40,200 nt of DNA from Deltaproteobacteria bacterium. GTDB lineage: Bacteria; Desulfobacterota; Binatia; UBA12015. The notes under the pieces were generated by a model. The model was not told where the DNA came from, did no database searches, and was given only the letters and a program-made list of their open reading frames with translations. The DNA is taken from assembly GCA_016874715.1 (NCBI GenBank), contig VGTK01000035.1, positions 1 through 40,200 of the forward strand, in the 5' to 3' direction. The position numbers and the translations under genes are program-made. Below, piece after piece: positions 16,588-24,928 of the stretch (position 1 is the first letter of the stretch; every line of letters begins with the position of its first letter).

Positions 16588-17394
16588 ATGGTGCCGACCA
16601 TGGATACCTTGATCCTGCCGACGATCACGCTCTGGCAGCGGGAGATCGTGCGCTTCTATCGCCAGCGCAGCCGCATCGTCGGAGCGCTCGCGACCCCGAT
16701 CCTGTTCTGGCTGCTCCTCGGCTCGGGGTTCGCGGACTCGTTCCGGCCGACCGCCGGAGCCAGCGCCGGTGGGTACGCTGAGTACTTCTACCCTGGCACC
16801 ATCATCCTCGTGGTGCTCTTCACCGCCATCTTTTCCACCATCTCCGTGATCGAGGACCGCAAGGAGGGCTTCCTGCAGGCGGTGCTGGTCGCCCCGGTGG
16901 CCCGCTCCACCGTGGTCCTCGGCAAGATCCTCGGCGGCACCACGCTGGCGCTCGGCCAGGCGGTTCTGCTGCTTGCGGCGGCACCATTCCTCGGCTTCCG
17001 GCTCGGTCCCGTCGACGTGCTGCTCGCCGTGGCGATCCTGTTCGTCGTCGCCTTCGGTCTCACCACGCTCGGGTTCTTGATCGCCTGGAAGATGGACTCG
17101 ACGCAGGGCTTCCACGCCGTGATGAACCTCGTCCTGATTCCGATGTGGCTTCTGTCGGGCGCCTTCTTCCCGGCTGCGGGCGCGTCCGGCTGGCTGCGCG
17201 GCGTCATGTTCCTGAATCCCCTGACCTACGGCGTGGCCGCTCTCCGGCGCTGCCTCTATGCCGGGACCACCACGGTCGGACCCGACGTCCCCGCCCTCGC
17301 GCTGTCGCTGCTGGTGACGTGCGGCTTCGCGGCACTCGCCTTCCTCGCCGCGCGCTCGCTCGCCTCGCGTCCGCTCGACGTTGGCCTCGCGTGA
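16588..17394 (+). CDS. ABC-2 type permease
   Basis: Encodes 268 aa with six hydrophobic segments and the ABC-2 pattern near the C-terminal third: MWLLSGAFFPA followed by a helix and NPLTYGVAALR. It is the partner of the ATPase encoded 24 nt upstream. ATG 16588 or ATG 16600 could be the start; neither has a strong ribosome site. Its stop overlaps the sco GTG start (GTGA), which ties the exporter to a copper-delivery protein. Confidence 0.88.
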   Translation: MVPTMDTLILPTITLWQREIVRFYRQRSRIVGALATPILFWLLLGSGFADSFRPTAGASAGGYAEYFYPGTIILVVLFTAIFSTISVIEDRKEGFLQAVLVAPVARSTVVLGKILGGTTLALGQAVLLLAAAPFLGFRLGPVDVLLAVAILFVVAFGLTTLGFLIAWKMDSTQGFHAVMNLVLIPMWLLSGAFFPAAGASGWLRGVMFLNPLTYGVAALRRCLYAGTTTVGPDVPALALSLLVTCGFAALAFLAARSLASRPLDVGLA

Positions 17395-18068
17395 GCGCGA
17401 CGACTTCCGGAACGCACGGCGTCGCCGTGCCCGCCACGGGACGGCGCACTGCGGCGCGGACGGCTCTCGTGCTCGGCGTGCTGTTCGCCGTCGCATCCGG
17501 GGCCTCGGTCTGGTTCGCCGGCCGGGCGAGTCGCCACGCGGCGGACGCCCTGCCGGTGCTCGCGACGGTACCCGATTTCTCCCTCACCGAAGCGTCCGGA
17601 CGGAGCATCACGCGGCAGGACCTGGCCGGCCACCCCTGGGTTGCCGATCTCGTGTTCACCCAGTGCGGCGGCATCTGCCCGATCATGACGGCGTCGATGT
17701 CCCGCCTGGTCGCGAGCACCTCCGATCTGCCGGGAGTTCGCTTCGTCTCCGTCAGTGTGAACCCGACGCAGGACACCCCCGCGGTGCTCTCCGCCTACGC
17801 CGAGCGGTTGAACGCCGACCGTCGCCGCTGGCTCTTCCTCACCGGCGAGGAGACCGCGGTCCGCAGCCTCGCCGTGCAGGGGTTGAAGCTGCCGGTGGCC
17901 GACGGCGATCCTGCCCAGGGTGAGGACGAGATCCTGCACAGCCAGCGCTTCGTTCTGATCGACGCGCAGTCACGCGTGCGCGGGACCTACGACGTGCGCG
18001 ACCAGGAAGCGATGTTCCAGCTGCGCGCCGACCTCGAGCGCCTCGCCCGGGCCGACGCCGCGCCCTGA
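17391..18068 (+). CDS. SCO1/SenC family copper chaperone
   Basis: Encodes 225 aa. An N-terminal anchor (about 21-44) is followed by a thioredoxin-fold domain. The copper ligands are visible: CGGIC (Cys92, Cys96) in FTQCGGICPIM, and His183 in DEILHSQRF. SCO proteins deliver copper to the CuA site of subunit II or keep its cysteines reduced. The matching CuA-bearing coxB is encoded on the opposite strand at 21304-22113. Start GTG 17391 overlaps the permease stop. It is convergent with the small CxxC membrane protein gene, with only 23 bp between. Confidence 0.93.
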   Translation: MSATTSGTHGVAVPATGRRTAARTALVLGVLFAVASGASVWFAGRASRHAADALPVLATVPDFSLTEASGRSITRQDLAGHPWVADLVFTQCGGICPIMTASMSRLVASTSDLPGVRFVSVSVNPTQDTPAVLSAYAERLNADRRRWLFLTGEETAVRSLAVQGLKLPVADGDPAQGEDEILHSQRFVLIDAQSRVRGTYDVRDQEAMFQLRADLERLARADAAP

Positions 18069-18091
18069 CACGGGGTACCCTGCCTCGTGGA

Positions 18092-18400
18092 TCAGCTCGC
18101 ACCGTGCTGCAGCGCCGCGCGGGCGGCGTCCCGCTCGCGTACGCGCGCTTCCTGCCGCTTCATCGAGCGGTAGATCGCGAAGCCTGCACCGACGACGATC
18201 AGCGGCGGCAGCGCGAGCATCACCATCGTCCCGAGAAGAAAGCCGCCCGTCCAGTCGTTCGGCTGGCCGCCAAAGCAGGTGGCGCAGGCGTGTGCACCAC
18301 GGGCTGCGAGGCCTGCTGCGATCCCGGTGCCGACCGCGAGGGCGCAAGCGATGCGCTTCTGCACCCTGCCCAGAGCGCCCGTGCCCACCGGGAGCGCCAT
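18092..18400 (-). CDS. Small membrane protein with CATCFGG motif, last gene of the cox cluster
   Basis: Encodes 102 aa. The first hydrophobic stretch (about 18-38) ends at HACATCFGG (Cys39, Cys42), followed by a second helix (about 53-77) and a charged coiled tail. Similar small proteins with a Cys-x-x-Cys-Phe-Gly after the first helix occur beside cytochrome oxidase genes, but I know no assigned function. The paired Cys would face the periplasm and could bind copper or form a disulfide. ATG 18400 lies 2 nt after the coxD stop, so it is translated with it. Confidence 0.75.
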   Translation of the reverse strand: MALPVGTGALGRVQKRIACALAVGTGIAAGLAARGAHACATCFGGQPNDWTGGFLLGTMVMLALPPLIVVGAGFAIYRSMKRQEARVRERDAARAALQHGAS

Positions 18401-18402
18401 CT

Positions 18403-18822
18403 TCAGTGCGCCGCCGGCGCCGCCCCGCCGGGCGCCGCCGGGTAGTGCGCGTGCTGCCCCTCGAGCGCGTGACTCAGGTCCCGCATGGCTTCTTCTGCCG
18501 GATGGATCCCGAGGTCGGGCAGGACGAACACGATCAGGATGAGGACCAGTGCGCAGCACACCGCGACCGACCAGTTGATCAGCTTGCCCTCGCCGCGGAG
18601 GTGCATGAAGAACGATCCGATGAGGAAGACCTTGGCAGCCGCGATCACCAAGGCGATCACGACGCCGGCCGCGTGCGGCAGCTCCATGTACGCGACGCCG
18701 ACCGTCAGCAGCGTGAGGACGGCCAGACATCCGAAGATGATCAGGTAGGTCCGGACCTCGGCCGACTTGTCGATGCCACCGTGCTTCGCGGATGCTCCGT
18801 GCGGGGTACCTTTGGCGCTCAT
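18403..18822 (-). CDS. coxD: Cytochrome c oxidase subunit IV (bacterial type)
   Basis: Encodes 139 aa with three membrane helices (about 25-43, 51-72, 82-102). The segment AAKVFLIGSFFMHLRGEGKL is characteristic of the bacterial COX4/CyoD-like subunit. It stabilises the core oxidase. The N-terminus is hydrophilic, and the C-terminus is Ala/Pro/His-rich. It follows coxC by 15 nt. Confidence 0.88.
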   Translation of the reverse strand: MSAKGTPHGASAKHGGIDKSAEVRTYLIIFGCLAVLTLLTVGVAYMELPHAAGVVIALVIAAAKVFLIGSFFMHLRGEGKLINWSVAVCCALVLILIVFVLPDLGIHPAEEAMRDLSHALEGQHAHYPAAPGGAAPAAH

Positions 18823-18837
18823 CTCAACTCCTCCCGC

Positions 18838-19416
18838 TCACAGCAAGTAGAGGATGGGGAACAGGATCACCCATACCAAGTCGACGAAGTGCCAGTACAG
18901 CCCGGCGCACTCGACGCGGTCATGGGACTCCGGCGTGAACTCCCCGCGCGTTCCCGCCCAGAGGAGGTAGGCCATCAGGAAGAGCCCACCCGTCACGTGC
19001 ACCACGTGGAGACCCGTCAACGTGTAGTAGAACGAGCCGAACAGGTTGCTCGAGATCGTGATGCCCTCTTCCCACTTGTGCTGGTACTCGTAGGCCTTCA
19101 CGCAGAGGAAGATGACCCCGCCACCGATCGTGCAGAGGAGCCACCGCTGGAACCTGGCGATGTTCCCTTCCTGGATGGCCGCCAGCGCCAGCACCATGGT
19201 CACCGAGCTGGTGATCAGTGCGAACGTGTTGAACGTGGCAAGCGGGATTCCCATCATGGAACGCGGCGGCACCACCATGTGCGCACTGCCGCTGCGCAGG
19301 ATGACGTAAGCGCTGATCAGCCCGCCGAAGAGCATGATCTCCGACGCGAGAAAGCTCCACGTGCCCAGCTTGGCGTTTGAGATGCCTGTGTTGGTCTCGG
19401 CAATCGCTGTGCTCAA
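18838..19416 (-). CDS. coxC: Cytochrome c oxidase subunit III
   Basis: Encodes 192 aa with five membrane helices, the short form that lacks the first two helices of mitochondrial COX3. Conserved LTGLHVVHVTGG and the terminal WHFVDLVWVILFPILYLL identify it. The best start is a TTG at 19416: similarity and the hydrophilic N-terminus begin there, and the next in-frame ATG lies inside the first helix. A GGAG lies about 10 nt upstream. It follows coxA by 50 nt. Confidence 0.93.
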   Translation of the reverse strand: MSTAIAETNTGISNAKLGTWSFLASEIMLFGGLISAYVILRSGSAHMVVPPRSMMGIPLATFNTFALITSSVTMVLALAAIQEGNIARFQRWLLCTIGGGVIFLCVKAYEYQHKWEEGITISSNLFGSFYYTLTGLHVVHVTGGLFLMAYLLWAGTRGEFTPESHDRVECAGLYWHFVDLVWVILFPILYLL

Positions 19417-19466
19417 GTTCGCACTCCGTGTCGAATCGGGTCAGCAGGTGGCGCCGGGCGCTAGCC

Positions 19467-21251
19467 TCAAGCCGCCTCGTCCTGGGGCCAGTAGTCCGTC
19501 TTGTGGCCGGGCACGCTGTACTCGTAGGGTCCGCGGAACACCTCGGGCGGCGTGGCGAAGTTGCCGTGCGGCGGCGGCGACGGGCACGCCCACTCGAGCG
19601 TGGTCGCATTCCACGGGTTCGCGCCGGCCACCTCGCCGTGCTTCAGGCTCCAGAAGAAGTTCCACAGGAAGGGGAGCTGCCCGACGAAGAGCACCGCGCC
19701 GGCGATCCCGATCAGCATGCTCCAGCCCTGCACCGGCAGGTTGTGCCACTGGTCGGTCGGCGTCGCGAGACGCCGCTGCATGCCGTACATGCCCTGGATC
19801 AGCATCGGGAAGAACACGAAGTTCATCGGGATGACGGTCATCCAGAAGTGCACCTTGCCGAGCTTCTCGTTCATCTTCCGCCCGAACATCTTCGGGTACC
19901 AGTAGTAGGTGCCGCCGACCAGCGCGATCAGGCTGCCCGGGGCCACCACGTAGTGGAAGTGGCCGATCACGTAGTACGTGTCGTGCAGGTGCAGGTCGGT
20001 CGGCGCGAAGCCGAGCGGGAGTCCCGTGAGCCCACCGATCCCGAACATCGGCAGAAACGCGAGCGCGAACAGCATCGGCGTGTTGAAGCGGATGGTCCCC
20101 CCGCGCAGGCTGAGCAGCAGGCACGTAAGCACCGCGACCGACGGAATCGAGATCGTCATCGTGGTGGTCACGAAGAGGTTCGCGAGGCTGGTGCGCATCC
20201 CGGACAGGAACATGTGGTGCGCCCAGACGATGAAGCTCAGGACACCGATCACGCACAGCGACCCGACCAGCTCCTTGTAGCCGAACAGCGGCTTGCGCGT
20301 GTTGGTTGCGATGATCTCCGCGACGATTCCCATCGCGGGGAGCAGGAGCACGTAGACCTCGGGATGGGCCAGGAACCAGAACAGGTGCTGCCAGAGGATC
20401 GGGCTGCCGCCACCGGCACGCGGGAACACCGTCGCGCCGTAGATCATGTCCTTGGGAATGTAGAAGCTGGTGCCGGCGACTCGGTCGAGCAGCTGCAGGA
20501 GCGCGCCCGCTTCGAGCACCGGGAACGCCAGCAGCAGGAGCACGGCGGTGACGAGCTGTGCCCAGCAGAACACCGGCATCCGGCCCAGCGTCAGACCCTT
20601 GGCTCGCATGTTCAGCGTGGTCACGATGAAGTTGATGGCGCCGAAGAGCGACGACGTGATGATGATCACCATGCCGATCAGCCAGTAGGTCTGCCCCGCT
20701 GGCGCGACGACCGAGAGCGGCGCGTACGAGGTCCAGCCCGACTGCGGTGCGCCGCCGTCGGCAAGGAAGCTCGACATGATCACGATCCCGCCGACGAGGT
20801 ACGTCCAGTACGACATCATGTTGAGGCGCGGGAACGCCATGTCCGGCGCGCCGATCTGCAACGGCATCACGAAGTTGCCGAACGCGGCCACACCGAGCGG
20901 CACAACCCCGAGGAAGATCATGATCGTCCCGTGCATGGCGCCGAGCTGGTTGTAGAAAACCGGGTCCATGAAGCCGAACGGCATCGATTCCGGGAACATC
21001 CAGTTGAGGAGGCCGCGGATCATGCCGAGCTTCTCGGGGTCGAAGTCGTCCCCCGGCGTCGGAACTGCGAGCTGCCAGCGCATCAGCAGCATCATGGAGA
21101 AGCCGACCAGCAGGAACAGGAACGACGTGACCAGGTACTGGATCCCGATGACCTTGTGGTCCACCGAGAAGACGTACTTCCAGATGAAGCCTTGTGGCCC
21201 CGCATGGCCGTGCGCGTGCGCGCCGGCGTGACCGTGTGCGTCTGTCACCAC
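19467..21251 (-). CDS. coxA: Cytochrome c oxidase subunit I (aa3-type, A family)
   Basis: Encodes 594 aa. It is the catalytic subunit that reduces oxygen and pumps protons. Ligands are visible: the low-spin haem His in GAMHGTIM; the CuB His and crosslinked Tyr in AHPEVYVLLLP, with the Glu typical of A-family proton channels; the CuB pair in VWAHHMF; and the haem ligands in HDTYYVIGHFHYVV. FGNFVMPLQIGAPDMAFPRLN is also typical. The N-terminus is His/Gly/Ala-rich (about residues 5-17), which could bind metal. GTG 21251 is chosen because AGGAGAG precedes it; GTG 21248 is adjacent. It lies 52 nt after coxB. Confidence 0.95.
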   Translation of the reverse strand: MVTDAHGHAGAHAHGHAGPQGFIWKYVFSVDHKVIGIQYLVTSFLFLLVGFSMMLLMRWQLAVPTPGDDFDPEKLGMIRGLLNWMFPESMPFGFMDPVFYNQLGAMHGTIMIFLGVVPLGVAAFGNFVMPLQIGAPDMAFPRLNMMSYWTYLVGGIVIMSSFLADGGAPQSGWTSYAPLSVVAPAGQTYWLIGMVIIITSSLFGAINFIVTTLNMRAKGLTLGRMPVFCWAQLVTAVLLLLAFPVLEAGALLQLLDRVAGTSFYIPKDMIYGATVFPRAGGGSPILWQHLFWFLAHPEVYVLLLPAMGIVAEIIATNTRKPLFGYKELVGSLCVIGVLSFIVWAHHMFLSGMRTSLANLFVTTTMTISIPSVAVLTCLLLSLRGGTIRFNTPMLFALAFLPMFGIGGLTGLPLGFAPTDLHLHDTYYVIGHFHYVVAPGSLIALVGGTYYWYPKMFGRKMNEKLGKVHFWMTVIPMNFVFFPMLIQGMYGMQRRLATPTDQWHNLPVQGWSMLIGIAGAVLFVGQLPFLWNFFWSLKHGEVAGANPWNATTLEWACPSPPPHGNFATPPEVFRGPYEYSVPGHKTDYWPQDEAA

Positions 21252-21303
21252 ATCTCTCCTGGGTTGCTGCTGGGCTCCGGGGCCGGTCTTCGTGCGAGGG
21301 AAA

Positions 21304-22113
21304 TCAGGAGCGGGAATCCGCCCCGGGCAGGATCGAACCCGCGTCGGCCGTGCTGGACGTGCCGGTCCGCTCGGCGACCTGCTGCTTCTGCCAGTCGGCG
21401 AAGTCCGCCTCGGACTGCACGAGGACGTTGCCGACCATCTTCGTGTGGCCGAGTCCGCACAGCTGCGCGCAGCCGATCTCGAACTTGCCTTCGAGCGTCG
21501 GCTCGAACCAGAGCATCGTCTCGAGCCCCGGCACAAGGTCCTGCTTGTTGCGGAAGTTGGCGACCTGGAAGTTGTGGATGACGTCCTTGGACGTCATCCG
21601 CAGGATGGTCGGCTTGTCGACCGGCACGTTGAGGTTGTTGATGGTGATGATGTCGTCCTTGGACGCGGGATCGTCGGGATCGAGCCCGATCGCGTTCTCC
21701 GCGCTCACCAGGGACACCTCGCGCCGACCGAACTTGCCGTCGGGACCCGGGTACTGGAAGTTCCACGCGAACTGCTGCGCGATCAGGTGGACGGTCAACG
21801 ATTCCTTCGCCGGGGGCGTCTCCTGCTTGATGCTCGCCCAGAGGGGAATACCGAACGCCAGGATCAGCCACACCTCGAAGGCGAGAACCAGTGCGTCGGG
21901 GATGAACGACGCCGACTCGCCCGACTGGTGATAGCTGGCTCGCTGCCCGTCACGCGCGCGGTAGCGAAACAGGCAGTAGACGAAGAAGATCCCCCAGGCG
22001 ACGAAGATGAAGATCATCACCGCATGCAAGAGCCCCATCAGCCAATCGATGTCGCTCGCGTAGCTCGAGGCCGCTACCGGCAGACCCCATTCGTATCCCC
22101 ACTCATCGTTCAT
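21304..22113 (-). CDS. coxB: Cytochrome c oxidase subunit II
   Basis: Encodes 269 aa. Two membrane helices (about 26-49 and 75-95) precede a periplasmic cupredoxin domain. The CuA ligands are His180 (DVIHNF) and Cys215, Cys219, His223 and Met226 in CAQLCGLGHTKM. The aromatic AWNFQYPG for electron entry is at 116-123. There is no fused cytochrome c domain, so electrons must come from a separate carrier. There is no lipobox. ATG 22113 is chosen although its ribosome site is weak; a TTG at 22185 in frame would add 24 residues unlike other CoxB. It heads coxB-coxA-coxC-coxD-18092. Confidence 0.94.
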   Translation of the reverse strand: MNDEWGYEWGLPVAASSYASDIDWLMGLLHAVMIFIFVAWGIFFVYCLFRYRARDGQRASYHQSGESASFIPDALVLAFEVWLILAFGIPLWASIKQETPPAKESLTVHLIAQQFAWNFQYPGPDGKFGRREVSLVSAENAIGLDPDDPASKDDIITINNLNVPVDKPTILRMTSKDVIHNFQVANFRNKQDLVPGLETMLWFEPTLEGKFEIGCAQLCGLGHTKMVGNVLVQSEADFADWQKQQVAERTGTSSTADAGSILPGADSRS

Positions 22114-22154
22114 ATGACAGGTTCCGAGGTGCTCCGTGAAGAGTTCATCCGGAG

Positions 22155-22185
22155 AGCAAAAGCCCTTTTTGTCGCTGAGAGTCAA
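22155..22185 (-). promoter_or_regulatory. A/T-rich hairpin and TTGACT upstream of coxB
   Basis: In the 112-bp pssA-coxB gap, CAAAA (22157-22161) and TTTTG (22167-22171) form a small inverted repeat. On the minus strand TTGACT (22185-22180) lies just before it. The repeat could be a weak terminator for pssA; TTGACT with a poor -10 (TTTTGC) could be a coxB promoter. The two readings may both apply and neither is strong. Confidence 0.25.
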
Positions 22186-22225
22186 GCCCGCGCGACGATC
22201 TTGCGACGCGCGTCACGGACGTCGG

Positions 22226-23050
22226 TCAGCCTGCAGCGCCACCACCCGTATGCGGCTCGTCGGCCAGCTGCGCACGGCGGCGACGTCCGAGCCCGACCAG
22301 CAAGTTGACCGGACCGGAGCCGACGTAGGCGACGACTCCGAGGAAGAACACGATCTCGGGCTGCGCCACGACCAGCATCACCAGAATGATCATGCCGACG
22401 GCGGCGTAGAACGGGATCCGTGCACGCAGATCGATGTCCTTGAAGCTGTAGTATCGGATGTTGCTGACCATCAGGAGGGCGAGCCCGAAGACGAGCAGCA
22501 GCAAGACGAGGTGCTTGTTGGTCGCACCCTCCCCGCCGAAGAAGTAGTAGACCAGCACGGTGGCTGCGATCATGTCGGCGGCGGCCGGAATCGGCAGCCC
22601 GATGAAGTTCCGCTTCTCGATCTGGTTCGTCTGCACGTTGAACCGCGCCAGCCGCAGCGCCCCGCAGGCGACGAAGAGCGACACGGCGAGCCAGCCCCAC
22701 GCCCCCCACGGCTCGAGGGCCCAGCGATACGCGAGAACGCCCGGTGCCACGCCGAACGCAACGAGATCCGCCAGCGAGTCGTACTCGACCCCGAACTGGC
22801 TCGTCGTGTTGGTCAGCCGCGCGATGCGCCCGTCGAGGCCATCGCACAGATGGGCGACGACGATGGCGATCGCCGCGGTCAGGAACTCGCCGTGGCTCGC
22901 CTTGATGATGGCGTAGACGCCCAGGAAGAGGCCGGCCGTGGTGAACAGATTGGGGAGGATGTACACCCCCTTCTGCAGCGAGGCGCGCCGCTCCGCGCCG
23001 CCCCGCAGGAGGCGCATCCGTCCGCCGCTCGAGCCCGATCCCTGTTTCAT
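22226..23050 (-). CDS. pssA: CDP-diacylglycerol-serine O-phosphatidyltransferase
   Basis: Encodes 274 aa. It makes phosphatidylserine from CDP-diacylglycerol and serine. The CDP-alcohol phosphatidyltransferase motif is complete: DGLDGRIARLTNTTSQFGVEYDSLADLV shows the DG-AR-G-D-D spacing. About eight membrane helices follow the polar N-terminus. Start ATG 23050 overlaps the psd stop (ATGA), so product and next enzyme are made together. It supplies the substrate of Psd and uses the product of CdsA (28172-28957). Confidence 0.93.
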   Translation of the reverse strand: MKQGSGSSGGRMRLLRGGAERRASLQKGVYILPNLFTTAGLFLGVYAIIKASHGEFLTAAIAIVVAHLCDGLDGRIARLTNTTSQFGVEYDSLADLVAFGVAPGVLAYRWALEPWGAWGWLAVSLFVACGALRLARFNVQTNQIEKRNFIGLPIPAAADMIAATVLVYYFFGGEGATNKHLVLLLLVFGLALLMVSNIRYYSFKDIDLRARIPFYAAVGMIILVMLVVAQPEIVFFLGVVAYVGSGPVNLLVGLGRRRRAQLADEPHTGGGAAG

Positions 23051-23724
23051 CGCAGCACCCCGAGGACAGTCTCTCCCGCCCGCACGCGATCGCCCAGCTC
23101 GACGCTCAGGTCGACGTTGCCGGGAATGAAGACGTCCACCCGTGACCCCAGCTTGATCATTCCCACACGCTCGCCACGCCCGCAACGATCGCCGGGCTTC
23201 ACGTGGCACACGATGCGCCGCGCGAGGAAGCCGGCGATCTGCACGAACGCGATCCCGCGTCCGTCGTCGCCACGCATGACGATCGCGTTCTGCTCGTTGT
23301 CGAGCGAGGCCTTCTCCGCGTACGCGGCGAAGTACTTGCCCGCGTTGTAGTGCACGCCCACGACCTCGCCGTCGACCGGCGAGCGGTTGACGTGCACGTT
23401 CAGCGGCGACATGAAGATGCTGATCTTCGCGGCCCGACCGTGCAGGAAGCGCGGCTCGTCGACGTCCCGCTCGACGATGATGATCTTGCCGTCGGCCGGC
23501 GAGATCACCAGCCCCGGGCCAGCCGGCGGGTGACGCTCGGGGTCGCGGAAGAAGTTGGCGAAGAACCCCGCCAGGACGAGCGCGACCAGCGTCGCGAGGT
23601 GCAGACCGGTCGCCCACGCGCCGCTGGCGACTGCTCCCAGCAGTCCGCACACCAGCGCCGCCGCGAGGCAGCCGCCGATCAGGGGATAGCCGTCCCGCGC
23701 CAGCGGGATCCGTGCCCCCGACAT
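23047..23724 (-). CDS. psd: Phosphatidylserine decarboxylase (short type)
   Basis: Encodes 225 aa, the short Psd class. It decarboxylates phosphatidylserine to phosphatidylethanolamine. Two hydrophobic segments (about 14-35 and 38-57) anchor it. ISPADGK, SPLNVHVNR and the self-cleavage site LGS (Ser194 becomes the pyruvoyl group) are present. ATG 23724 is preferred because the family N-terminus starts there. A strong hairpin (23733-23755) lies 8 nt before this start and may limit translation or terminate upstream transcription. Confidence 0.92.
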   Translation of the reverse strand: MSGARIPLARDGYPLIGGCLAAALVCGLLGAVASGAWATGLHLATLVALVLAGFFANFFRDPERHPPAGPGLVISPADGKIIIVERDVDEPRFLHGRAAKISIFMSPLNVHVNRSPVDGEVVGVHYNAGKYFAAYAEKASLDNEQNAIVMRGDDGRGIAFVQIAGFLARRIVCHVKPGDRCGRGERVGMIKLGSRVDVFIPGNVDLSVELGDRVRAGETVLGVLR

Positions 23725-23732
23725 TATCGCGA

Positions 23733-23755
23733 CGAGGGGGTTCGGCACCCCCTCG
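23733..23755 (-). repeat. G5/C5 hairpin between ilvC and psd (palindromic repeat copy 1)
   Basis: CGAGGGGGT and ACCCCCTCG form a perfect 9-bp stem with a 5-nt loop. On the minus strand it continues with CTCGTCGCGAT, identical to the flank of the palindrome at 25812-25833. It could terminate ilvC transcription, but it has no U-tract and sits right before psd. Confidence 0.6.
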
Positions 23756-23889
23756 CTCGGTGGTCGAAGCGAGCCGCCCCCGGACTCCGTCGCCCAGCGG
23801 CGCGACACGCGCCAGGGCGCGAATCCCGCGGCGCACTTGCGCTCGGCCACGCACCTGGTGCACGGCCGTTCCGGTGCTGCCTCATCCTG

Positions 23890-24912
23890 CTAGTTCTTGG
23901 ACTTGTCGACCAGGCGGCTCGACTTCATCCAGGGCATCAGGCCACGCAGCTTGGCGCCCACGGTCTCGATCGGGTGGTGCTCGCCCTCTTTCCTGAGCTC
24001 GCGGAAGTGCGGCGATCCGCAGCGGTGCTCGGTCATCCACTCGTCCGCGAACTTGCCGGTCTGGATCTCCTTGAGGATCTCCTTCATGGCGGCGCGCGCC
24101 TCCGGTCCGATGATGCGCTTGCCACGCGTCATGTCACCGTACTCGGCGGTGTTGCTGATCGAGTATCGCATGTTCGCGATGCCGCCCTCGTAGATGAGGT
24201 CGACGATCAGCTTCACCTCGTGCAGGCACTCGAAGTAGGCCATCTCGGGGCTGTATCCCGCCTCGACGAGCGTCTCGTAGCCCGCGCGGATCAGCTCGGT
24301 GAGCCCGCCGCAGAGCACGCTCTGCTCGCCGAACAGATCGGTCTCGGTCTCCTCGCGGAAGGTCGTCTCGATGACCGCCGCACGCCCGCCGCCGATCGCG
24401 CTGGCGTAGGCGAGCGCGACATCCTTGGTGTTGCCGGTCGGATCCTGCCCGATCGCGATCAGACACGGCACGCCGCGGCCGCCCGCGTACTCGCTGCGCA
24501 CCAGATGCCCAGGCCCCTTCGGCGCGACCATGAACACGTTCACGTCCGCTGCAGGGACGATCTTCTTGAAGTGGAAGTTGAAGCCGTGTCCGAAGGCGAG
24601 AGAGTCGCCCTTCTTCAGACCCGGCTTGACCTCCGCCTCGTAGATCTCCGAGCCCATCTCGTCGGGGACGAGCATCATCACGATGTCGGCCCACGCCGCC
24701 GCCTCGGCGGTCTCGCGCACGTCGAGGCCGGCCGCCTTGGCCTTCTCCCGCGACGGGCTCGTCTTGCGCAGTCCGACGCAGACCTCGACCCCGCTGTCGC
24801 GCAGGTTCTGCGCATGCGCATGCCCCTGGCTGCCGTACCCGATGACGGCGACCTTCTTGCCCTTGAGCAGCGCCGGGTTCGCGTCCTTGTCCGTGTAGAT
24901 GTTCAGTCCCAT
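23890..24912 (-). CDS. ilvC: Ketol-acid reductoisomerase (class I)
   Basis: Encodes 340 aa, the class I length. It isomerises and reduces acetolactate in valine, leucine and isoleucine synthesis. The Rossmann motif is [19 protein letters not shown]; the cofactor loop [11 protein letters not shown] has the Arg and Ser residues expected of an NADPH-preferring enzyme. Metal-binding acids occur in [15 protein letters not shown] and later ECLHE. AACAGGGA precedes ATG 24912. It follows ilvN by 16 nt and precedes psd by 165 nt. Confidence 0.96.
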   Translation of the reverse strand: MGLNIYTDKDANPALLKGKKVAVIGYGSQGHAHAQNLRDSGVEVCVGLRKTSPSREKAKAAGLDVRETAEAAAWADIVMMLVPDEMGSEIYEAEVKPGLKKGDSLAFGHGFNFHFKKIVPAADVNVFMVAPKGPGHLVRSEYAGGRGVPCLIAIGQDPTGNTKDVALAYASAIGGGRAAVIETTFREETETDLFGEQSVLCGGLTELIRAGYETLVEAGYSPEMAYFECLHEVKLIVDLIYEGGIANMRYSISNTAEYGDMTRGKRIIGPEARAAMKEILKEIQTGKFADEWMTEHRCGSPHFRELRKEGEHHPIETVGAKLRGLMPWMKSSRLVDKSKN

Positions 24913-24928
24913 TCCCTGTTCCCTCGAT

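Noticed and set aside
18069..18091. Intrinsic terminator between sco and the small CxxC gene
   Set aside because: Only 23 bp, with a GGGTACCC palindrome too short for a firm call and no T-tract.
21304..22185. Start of CoxB at the TTG 22185
   Set aside because: It would add 24 residues unlike the family, and that TTG belongs to a possible -35 element. ATG 22113 fits the first membrane helix.
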